The notes beneath the pieces are model-generated. The model did no database searches and was not told the DNA's origin. It saw only the letters and a program-made list of their open reading frames with translations. The translations under genes and the position numbers were made by a program. From the NCBI RefSeq assembly GCF_004011695.2, contig NC_082405.1:1922001-1986000 (forward strand): a stretch of DNA of 64,000 nt, read 5' to 3'. Position 1 is the first letter of the stretch; each line of letters begins with the position of its first letter. This DNA is from Ascochyta rabiei. Its lineage: Eukaryota > Ascomycota > Dothideomycetes > Pleosporales > Didymellaceae. Positions 56,666 through 64,000 of this stretch are shown one piece after another.

Positions 56666-58523
56666 ATGGCATCATCATCATCATCACGGCGCACGCGCGA
56701 CGATGAGCAAAGGGGTGCATATACCACGGTTGCACAGGCTGAAGAAACAGCTGCAGAATTGACAGCGCACGGGAAAGAGCTGGAACAAGATGAGCGCCAG
56801 GATCGCGATCTCGAAAGCGCGCTGTACGTAGGATCCAAACCGACTCCTGAAGATCTCCTTTTCCTGCCACGAGTCGCAGACAAGCTCCCCTATGGTGCTT
56901 TCCTCGTTGCCATTGTCGAACTTTGTGAACGCTTTGCTTATTATGGACTGGCTGGACCTTTCCAGAACTACATGGCCAACTCATACCATGATGCCAATGG
57001 ACTTCCAGGCGCTCTTGGTTTGAGCCAATCTCGAGCGACCGCTCTGTCGAACTTCTTTCAATTCTGGTGCTATGTCACGCCTATCCTTGGTGCGGTGGTA
57101 GCTGATCAATACCTTGGGCGGTACCTGACAATCAAATGGTTCAGCTTAGTTTACATGGCTGGGATAGCAGTCCTGTTCGTAACAAGTCTTCCCTGGAGTA
57201 TTGAGCGCGGCGCAGCATTCCCGGGCCTCCTGGCCGCAATGGTGATCATTGGGCTTGGAACAGGCGGGATCAAGAGCAATGTCAGCCCGCTCATCGCAGA
57301 GCAAGTGCGCAGTACAAGCGCCTTTGTCGAAACGAGAAGAGACGGAGAAAAAGTAATCGTCGATCCAGAGATCACAGTCCAGCGCATCTACATGATCTAC
57401 TATATGTGCATAAATTTTGGCTCTGTCTCAGCAATCGCAACTACCTTGCTCGAGTTACACGTCGGGTTTTGGAGCGCTTACCTGTTACCGCTCATCATGT
57501 TCTGCGTTGGGTACGCCGTCCTAGTCTGGGGCAAAGACCGATATATTATCAAACCGCCCCAGGGTGGAGTTATTGGTAGCTGCTTCAGTGCGCTTTGGAT
57601 CGCAGCGCGCAACGGGTTTGATATCGACACGGCAAGACCTTCCGCTCCGCTCAATCGAGCACGTGTCGTCTCTTGGGATGATAGCTTTATTGATGAGCTG
57701 AAAACTGCTTTGCTGGCATGTAAAGTCTTCCTCTTCTTCCCTATCTATTGGGTTGCGTATTCACAAATGCTGAACAATTTTGTTTCGCAAGGTACGTCTC
57801 GCCGAAAGCTGTATTGATAGCAGAGCTAACACACCGTCTGCAGCTGGTCAGATGCAACTGCATGGTCTCCCAAATGATATCTTGCCCAACATTGACCCAA
57901 TCACCATTATTCTACTAGTGCCAGTCATAGATCGCCTGATCTATCCGTTCATACGGACGAGGCTGCATTTTGCCTTTTCGCCGATGACCCGCATTACGCT
58001 CGGTTTTTTTATCGCGGCAGCTGCTATGCTCTACGCCGGAGGACTCCAATCCTTCATCTACAACGCCCCACCCTGCTTTTCGCATCCATCTAAATGTGAA
58101 GCTGGCAGTATTGGTGGGGGCAAATTCAAGCCAAATGAGATACACATTGCGTGGCAAACACCAGCGTACATCTTAATCGCACTTAGCGAGATTCTGGCAA
58201 GTATCACTGGCCTGGAGCTGGCATATGCGAAGGCGCCGGAGAACATGAAGAGCTTCATTATGAGCTTGTTCCTTTTGACAAGTGCTGGAGGCAGTGCCTT
58301 GGGCATTCTGATCGCACCGCTAGCAAGAGATCCGTACCTGCAATGGCTTTACTTCGGACTGGCGAGTGCAGCAGCAATCGCGGGATATGTGTTCCACCGC
58401 ACATTCAAGAACGTGCAGGACCAGGATGCACACCAATCTCAGAGTGTGGAAGAGTTCGAACTGAGGAGCAGAAGCAGCTTTGCAGACGATGAGGGCGTCA
58501 ATCCGGATCCTAAGAATGTTTGA
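56666..58523 (+). CDS. PTR2-type proton-coupled oligopeptide transporter
   Basis: Two exons, 56666-57791 and 57844-58523, with a 52-base intron, give 601 residues. After a polar N-terminal tail of ~70 residues comes the POT signature ELCERFAYYGLAGPFQNYM (the ExxERFxYYG motif that carries protons). Then about twelve spans, including GAVVADQYLGRYLTIKWFSL, GLGTGGIKSNVSPLIAEQ (second POT motif) and IYMIYYMCINFGSVSAI. The second half begins GQMQLHGLPNDILPNIDPI, and the end is polar and acidic (SQSVEEFELRSRSSF). It should import di- and tripeptides at the plasma membrane using the proton gradient. The start ATG has a good context (gtaccATGg) and is followed by a run of five Ser from atc/tca repeats. 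Confidence 0.93.
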
Positions 58524-59160
58524 AGCACTTTGCTCGTCCATTGTAGCATTCACTCGGAATATGGGCTTGGCAAGATGACTTGCTTAATCATGTGGTGCAT
58601 ACAAACCATCAATAGCCTAGAGTGGGGTGGCTGCTGACTGCCTCGAGCAGCATGGCTGGGAGCCATCAGGTCCCACAACGATACCGAATATCGAGGGCGC
58701 TGGCACTCATTCCGTTTATTTACAAATAAAACCACCCTTATGCTGAGTGATGTTGTACGTATTTGGTGCATCTCTCATCTTGGCAGCTGGCGAGGCTGGG
58801 TGTCTGAGCCTGACTGGATGAAGTAGGATACATATGTTGGCAATGAAGAGAGCGACATTTCAAACTTCTATCAGGCGGCTGCACTATATACCGCAATCGG
58901 CTTTGTATTTGTGGCCGCGGAACGTATTGACTGGAAAAGAGCGTGATTCTAGCAGGGCGTGTGCAATAGCTCTGTGTTCTGCACCTGAAGTGGACTTAAT
59001 GCCTGCGGTTCTGCTTTGGATGGGAAATGGCGTGAAACCTCCTATTCTCGAGGCCGATACAACGCCTTTTCCCTGTATGAGCATCTCCTTTGAAGTCCAT
59101 GCCGATTCTCAGCCTGAAGCATACATATTGGCCGTCATCCCTCATTTCCCAGACCTTCTT
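58524..59160. other. Intergenic between convergent genes
   Basis: 637 bases between the peptide transporter (+) and the DUF1772-like gene (-). A plus-strand frame that runs from 58834 into 59442 is antisense to the DUF1772-like gene and is not supported. Confidence 0.5.
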
Positions 59161-59832
59161 TCACACAGTGAGAGCCTCGATAACCCCCCAAGCAAAACAT
59201 GCCCAAGCAATCGTATCCACCGTAGCCATCCGAATCCTATGCCAACCAACCCACTCCCTCATCCACTCTACCGCCTTCTTTTCCCTTCCGGCCTCCCCAC
59301 TACCCTGTATCCGTCCAGCACACAGCCCAATCAGCGCCTTGACACTCCATCCCACCAACGGAACAAACGCATAGTGCGTCGCCGCCGCCACAAGGCCAAT
59401 GCCGTAAAACCTCATACTCTCCTCCCCGCCAGATTGAGATGAAGAAACGAGCAAATTGAGACTCGCAGAGACAAGAGTAAAAGTGTTGAACCCGACAACC
59501 GAGTATAGAGCAGTGTTGAAGAACGTGGTGAACCAATGCGGGACTACGACTTGCATCGCATGCTCGAGCTCTGCATACGTTTGGGATACTTCCTCAGGAT
59601 TGGGTTTCTGTCCACTGACAGCTGGTGGTGAGGGTAGTGCGTTCAGGCCAAGGACGAAGCGGCTTGTTGCTGAATGGATGGGTGCTGGGCTGAGAAAGGA
59701 GGTTGTGACGAGCCATTCCATGTATGCGTGTGTGAGGGATGCGGTGCTGCCTATGAGGGGAGCGATGCGGAGCGCTGTTAGCGCTGCGGGTGTGAGCGTG
59801 AGTGTGAGGCCAAGGATGTTTGTATTTGCCAT
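59161..59832 (-). CDS. Small membrane protein, DUF1772 / anthrone-oxygenase-like
   Basis: A single frame of 223 residues from the ATG at 59832; open sequence upstream to 59985 also has an ATG but adds a polar tail without hydrophobic start, so the shorter form is preferred. Four hydrophobic segments are visible: LGLTLTLTPAALTALRIAPLIG, FFNTALYSVVGFNTFTLVSA, GIGLVAAATHYAFVPLVGW and MATVDTIAWACFAWGVIEAL. The four-span layout, the early Pro/Ala span and the HYAFVPLVG-type motif resemble DUF1772 proteins, some of which (HypC, EncC) help oxidise anthrones in polyketide pathways. No polyketide synthase is near, so such a role is not implied. Family assignment is tentative. Confidence 0.65.
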   Translation of the reverse strand: MANTNILGLTLTLTPAALTALRIAPLIGSTASLTHAYMEWLVTTSFLSPAPIHSATSRFVLGLNALPSPPAVSGQKPNPEEVSQTYAELEHAMQVVVPHWFTTFFNTALYSVVGFNTFTLVSASLNLLVSSSQSGGEESMRFYGIGLVAAATHYAFVPLVGWSVKALIGLCAGRIQGSGEAGREKKAVEWMREWVGWHRIRMATVDTIAWACFAWGVIEALTV

Positions 59833-60199
59833 GTTGAGTATGTCTTCAGGCTGTGCTTGCAAACCGCGGGTGATTCGTGCTAGTGATGTAGTTAAAAGAT
59901 ATAAATTTTGGATGGAATTAGACTTATTTGTTGGCTTTTGAGTTGGTGGTGTGAGATGGATGGCGGAAGACCTAAAGCCGTGCACATCGGATTGGTTCGG
60001 ACTCAGGCCGGAGAACTTCGTGATCCTTCCGTCGTCAGCAGTGCGATCATCACATTGTGAGAGAACAGGAAAATGATTACTGGGTATCTTTGCATCTGTC
60101 TACAGCAACATTTACCATGCTTTTCCTCCTAGACGCCTTGGAATGCAATGAACGCCTACAAATGCCACACAAGTTTTATACCTCGCCCGATAATTGTCA
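59833..60199. other. Short intergenic region upstream of the DUF1772-like gene
   Basis: 367 bases holding the DUF1772-like promoter and the 3' end of UTP20 (both minus strand). Nothing specific seen. Confidence 0.5.
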
Positions 60200-63100
60200 C
60201 TACCATCCCCTCCTTTGACCTCGGTGCTCAGCACCCCTCTCCTTTCTCTTGACCCTCTTGATGTCGTTCCTCCTCTTCTTCTCCTTCCCCCATTTCTCCG
60301 GATCAGCCACGGCCTCGACCTTTCTCTTCCTTCTGCGCTCATCTCTGCGCTCCCTGACCGCCTTCTGCACGTCACTCATGACCTTGAGATATTCTTGTGT
60401 GCCCATACGCTTCTGTAGTGTGTTCATGGTCTCCCTTGCCTTGTCAATGAGAGCCTTGTAAAGCTCGTTCGGCTCATTGAGAGATGTGGAAGAGGCGTTG
60501 GTGTGGGCGCGCGGGATAGTAGTAGCGGGGTCGACAAGGGTATTGAATGTTGTGAGGAGGTGTGGGAGCGAGGTGGTGAGGGGTTCCAGAGGGAACTTAG
60601 CCGCCATCGTTTCGAGAAGATTCATGATTGCGGTTTTGGCATTCATGGAGCTTGTGTCGCGGCGGATAATACCGGAAAGGCGGATCATGAGACGGTGGAT
60701 GGCCGCGGGTGGAGTCTTCTTGCTGATAGTAACGTCCTCTTCTGAAGAAGCGTCGTCATCCGCGGCATTTGTCTCTGGTACTTCCTCGACCTCATCTTCG
60801 TCGTCGGCATTGTGCCACTGCCACTTCGCGTCATTGACGGCCAAGCATCTCGCCAAGAAGGCAATGTTCTTGACACTTTGCGTACACAGTTGTTCTGACA
60901 CATCTGGGTTGAGCAAATTCCTCAGCGAAGCATTGGTGAGCTGAATCATGTTTTGTTCGGCCAATTGCAAGCCGCCAGATCCCTTGAGCGGAAGCGCGCC
61001 GAGGCCAACGTCCTTGTTGGTGATGGCGAGATGAGCAAAGTATGTGCCCATCAATTCAGCAGCTTTGAGCTTGACCCAAGCGTGGGGATATGAAACGCTT
61101 ACCTGGACTGCAGTCCACAGGCCCTCCTTGTCGGCAGAGAGCATCGTATCTTGATACTTCTTGCAGATTTTTGAGATAAGGGTCAATGAGTAATATAGGA
61201 GTTCCCAGTCATCCTCATCGCGCCGCGCCAGAGACTCGTCAATTGTAGAATCAAGTCCGTCCAGCACATATGATAATTCCTTCGGCTCATCATCTTCAGT
61301 GTCAAGCGCTTCGAAATAGAAGCCCCAACACTGAATGCCAAGGCGCTTCAGACCGGTATTCTCGCCTTGCTCGAGCCAACTCTTTAGATCGTTCGTAAAG
61401 TTTTGCAGCCGCTTTTCGCTCGCATGCTGGAACAAACGTTTCACAAGTAAACTGGCAAGCTCTCTACATTTGGCGGAGTCATCATTGGCAAGCGTGTTGA
61501 TGAGCGGTAGGAAGATCATGCCATGGTAATCGAACTGTGCCTTCTCCGGGAACCTGGGCAGAGCTTTGGTAATGATGAGGTCCAAGGCTTCCATGACCGA
61601 CTGCCGACCTTCAACGTGTTCATAGCGCAAATTCTTGAGCAAGAACTCCATGGACTTCTTGAAGCGCTTCTCGCTCTGTGTGTACGACGTCAGGAACTGA
61701 AAGTAGTGGCTCCGAGCCAAATCTCTGGCTGATCTTGTCTGGTTGGTAACCATCATCTCTGCAACCTTGTCCATGGCTTCATACACCTCGGGTACGTCAA
61801 TGCGACGACTCATGACAGCTTTCAGGAAACCAAAGCTTACACCCTGGCGGTCAAGCTCATCCAGGTCCGGCAGTAAACGCTTGATCAGGTGACCGATATC
61901 TCGCTCGCGGATAACCACGTTGGGTCTCTCACGAAGCACAGCTGCTACTAGTTTAAGTGAAGCCTGCGCAAGCTCGGTGTTCGATGAGTGGGCACCCTTG
62001 ATCGCCCGCACAGCTTCATCAACATACACAGGACAATTGGCATCCATCTCGTCCATGGGTACTTTGATGATAGCAGTAAGTAGACGAACAGCTGACACTT
62101 GCACTTCCTCTTGCCCTTGTACCATCGTGTCGCCGATGATCGGCAGGAACCCAGCCAGATTTTGTGGCGTCTGGAGGTCATCATGCTTACGAAGTACAGT
62201 CCTTAGGATATCCAAGCTGAAGCGTGTGATCTTGTAGATGTACGATGACGTTGACAAACGCGCTCCGGACTTGGCAGCGCCCCTTCTGTTGACGAGAAAT
62301 CGCCTCAACTTCGGATCCGTCTTGTCACCCTTCTGTGTTGTTGCGCTAGCTCTGTATACTTCCTGGATCAGTTCGTAGCAGAAAACGAGAATGTCTCTGC
62401 TGTAGACTGTTGGGTTTTGCAAGATACCCAGGCCGATACGACGCAGTAGCTCATCGATCTTCTGCACCATCTTCGCGTTGATCCTTTCGAGAAGCAAGGA
62501 CTTGACCGGATTGATGAGTTTGATGAGATGAGCAGGAGTGCTTGAGCGGGAGATGATGTCCATTGTGTCGAAGCTCTTGCTGCTCTTTACCTCCTTCATC
62601 TTGCTGATGTATTCTTCTGCGTCCTTTTCTTGTCCAGTAACGCCGAAGGTGTCATCCATCACGATGTCGACAACATCCGCAACGCAATAGTCGAGGTCAC
62701 CGGGTTTCAGCTGGCTGGCCATGTTAACCAGAATGTAGTGCAGAGTGTAAGACAGCACGTGTAACTGGTAACCTCGCTGAAGCGCAGTGCGCAAAGCCTT
62801 GAGAATGAAGCCAACGTAGTTTGGTCCAGTGAGCACAGCGATCTCACTCAGAGTCTTCCTTGACTGGTCACGACTCTCTTGTGTTCGACTCTTGAGGATG
62901 TGGCAGATGTCCAGCAGAACGCCAGGAAGGCGTCCCTCGATCTCTGTGGATGGAAGAACAAGGAGAACCTTCGTCAGCGCGACCGCGACAGGTACACGTA
63001 AACTAGTCGTTGCTTCGTCTTTCTTGTGGAGGAAAGCTGTCAAGTCTGGCAAAAAGTTGTTGACAAGGTCCTTAGTAAGCTTGTCTTGTTGTGGGAGTGT

Positions 63101-64000
63101 TTTCGATAGTGTGGAGGTAGGGGTATCGATGTCCATCACGTCCGCATTAGCGCCTGGCTCTGCTTCTGGAGTGTCATCGGTATCTGCTGCGGGTTGTGAG
63201 GCAGTAACATATCCCTTCTTTCTTCCAGCTTGATTGAGACCATCCATGAGGCCACCAATCAGTCGCACAATAGCTTTCTGCATGTCTTCTTTACTGGTCA
63301 GATAGCCGATGTAGCGCTTGAAAAGGGATCTGAACTGAGGCCACTCCAGCCATTCGACCAAGGCAGCAAGAGTACGGATTGTTTCTCCAGCAAGGTTGTC
63401 GGCACTATCATCGTCTGCTTTGTTGAACACGAAATGCTCCAACAACGGCAAGAGGATATGGTAGGTGTTTCCCGGCTGCAAATGGGAAGCGTTAGCAGCC
63501 AATCGGCGAAGAGCCCTCAGCCTTCGATGGCCTTGGATGTGCAACACGTTGCTGAAGAAAGAAGCCTCCTCATCATCCGAGACAAGGGCGTACAGGTCAG
63601 CGACCGGAGCCCAGTCGCGATGGCTCTTCACCAGCTGTTCTGTAACAGCCAGGAACTCTGTCCTAACAAGCTCGGACTGCTCACGCATTCCGTGCTGTAT
63701 CCCGGGTATAATCGCAGCAGTGATGAAAGCTCTAAAGTCGTCATCTTGAGAAACTTCGATGAACCTGCGCAGTGTCGATGATGCGTTCACTCGAATGCTC
63801 AATTCGTCGTTGTCTTTGATGAAGTAGAGCATATTGTACACCAATGGCTTCCACTGCATGAGCGAGAACGACCGATAGCCCTGGTCGTTGATCTGGTTGA
63901 AGGCTTGTGAACGACGCTCGAAGTCAGGTTCGTCCACCCGTCCTTTTGCGAACGAGTTGAGTTCTTGACAGAGCTTTGCAACGTCTGCCAATTCCTCTCT
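60200..64000 (-). CDS. UTP20: U3 snoRNP / SSU processome component Utp20, C-terminal half (5' end outside window)
   Basis: One uninterrupted frame runs from the right edge to the stop at 60200, about 1,266 codons; the first start-like codon (63991) is a TTG and the frame stays open beyond it, so the N-terminal half is missing. The sequence is almost entirely HEAT/ARM-like paired helices (e.g. NTYHILLPLLEHFVFNKADD, LVKSHRDWAPVADLYALVSD, DLARSHYFQFLTSYTQSEKRF). The end is strongly basic (RRDERRRKRKVEAV, EKKRRNDIKRVKRKER) and serves as nuclear or rRNA-binding tail. This pattern is that of Utp20, a ~2,500-residue scaffold of the 90S pre-ribosome needed for 18S rRNA processing. An acidic insert (DDEDEVEEVPETN) sits near the C-terminus. 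Confidence 0.93.
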   Translation of the reverse strand, partial: REELADVAKLCQELNSFAKGRVDEPDFERRSQAFNQINDQGYRSFSLMQWKPLVYNMLYFIKDNDELSIRVNASSTLRRFIEVSQDDDFRAFITAAIIPGIQHGMREQSELVRTEFLAVTEQLVKSHRDWAPVADLYALVSDDEEASFFSNVLHIQGHRRLRALRRLAANASHLQPGNTYHILLPLLEHFVFNKADDDSADNLAGETIRTLAALVEWLEWPQFRSLFKRYIGYLTSKEDMQKAIVRLIGGLMDGLNQAGRKKGYVTASQPAADTDDTPEAEPGANADVMDIDTPTSTLSKTLPQQDKLTKDLVNNFLPDLTAFLHKKDEATTSLRVPVAVALTKVLLVLPSTEIEGRLPGVLLDICHILKSRTQESRDQSRKTLSEIAVLTGPNYVGFILKALRTALQRGYQLHVLSYTLHYILVNMASQLKPGDLDYCVADVVDIVMDDTFGVTGQEKDAEEYISKMKEVKSSKSFDTMDIISRSSTPAHLIKLINPVKSLLLERINAKMVQKIDELLRRIGLGILQNPTVYSRDILVFCYELIQEVYRASATTQKGDKTDPKLRRFLVNRRGAAKSGARLSTSSYIYKITRFSLDILRTVLRKHDDLQTPQNLAGFLPIIGDTMVQGQEEVQVSAVRLLTAIIKVPMDEMDANCPVYVDEAVRAIKGAHSSNTELAQASLKLVAAVLRERPNVVIRERDIGHLIKRLLPDLDELDRQGVSFGFLKAVMSRRIDVPEVYEAMDKVAEMMVTNQTRSARDLARSHYFQFLTSYTQSEKRFKKSMEFLLKNLRYEHVEGRQSVMEALDLIITKALPRFPEKAQFDYHGMIFLPLINTLANDDSAKCRELASLLVKRLFQHASEKRLQNFTNDLKSWLEQGENTGLKRLGIQCWGFYFEALDTEDDEPKELSYVLDGLDSTIDESLARRDEDDWELLYYSLTLISKICKKYQDTMLSADKEGLWTAVQVSVSYPHAWVKLKAAELMGTYFAHLAITNKDVGLGALPLKGSGGLQLAEQNMIQLTNASLRNLLNPDVSEQLCTQSVKNIAFLARCLAVNDAKWQWHNADDEDEVEEVPETNAADDDASSEEDVTISKKTPPAAIHRLMIRLSGIIRRDTSSMNAKTAIMNLLETMAAKFPLEPLTTSLPHLLTTFNTLVDPATTIPRAHTNASSTSLNEPNELYKALIDKARETMNTLQKRMGTQEYLKVMSDVQKAVRERRDERRRKRKVEAVADPEKWGKEKKRRNDIKRVKRKERGAEHRGQRRGW

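Noticed and set aside
58834..59442. 202-codon plus-strand frame
   Set aside because: Antisense to the better-supported DUF1772-like gene and without a domain.
1..64000. CRISPR array, prophage, integrative element or biosynthetic gene cluster
   Set aside because: No repeat-spacer pattern, no phage or recombinase genes, and no PKS, NRPS or terpene synthase. Single tailoring-like genes (tyrosinase, AsaB-like, DUF1772-like) are scattered, not clustered.

Overview
The window is nuclear DNA of a filamentous ascomycete (Pezizomycotina; the gene families and style fit Dothideomycetes best, but I cannot prove the class from sequence alone). The signs are dense protein-coding genes on both strands, short GT-AG introns of mostly 46-64 bases with CTAAC/CTGAC-like branch sites, a Zn2Cys6 transcription factor, a GPI-type serine-rich surface protein, a secreted tyrosinase, a fungal-only DUF3824 protein and an Ssr4 chromatin subunit. 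No rRNA, tRNA, CRISPR or bacterial-type operon is visible. I rebuilt gene models by joining exons where donor, acceptor, phase and protein family all agreed.

Left third (1-22.6 kb): the C-terminal end of nucleolar Pol5; a Zn2Cys6 regulator; a CUE-AlkB-GRF repair dioxygenase divergent from the peroxisomal import receptor PEX7; a large DUF3824 RS-rich protein; a cysteine-rich GPI-type surface protein; the mitochondrial rRNA methyltransferase MRM2; the SWI/SNF-RSC subunit ssr4; and a six-exon secreted tyrosinase.

Middle (22.6-45 kb): a non-coding stretch holding a ~310-base MITE-like element; a Kelch-repeat membrane protein whose first intron is a 16-base minisatellite; a secreted GH5 exo-glucanase; a 2.6-kb gap with a possible decayed gene; the vacuolar polyphosphate polymerase VTC4; a patatin-like phospholipase; a small unrecognised gene; a 21-base minisatellite; and the divergent pair ALG1 (ER mannosyltransferase) and an MSC2-type zinc transporter.

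Right third (45-64 kb): a divergent pair of mitochondrial genes (bS18m/RSM18 and a PPR protein); a CmcJ/AsaB-like oxidoreductase followed on the same strand by a Mup1-like amino-acid permease; the CHL1 (DDX11) helicase; a PTR2-type peptide transporter; a small DUF1772-like membrane protein; and the C-terminal half of UTP20, which runs off the right edge.

Most of the window is housekeeping. I found no convincing new multi-gene system. The most unusual items are the MITE-like element, the minisatellite intron, a G-quadruplex motif plus decamer array in front of the DUF3824 gene, the three-module AlkB protein, and a possible pseudogene carrying in-frame TAG codons.
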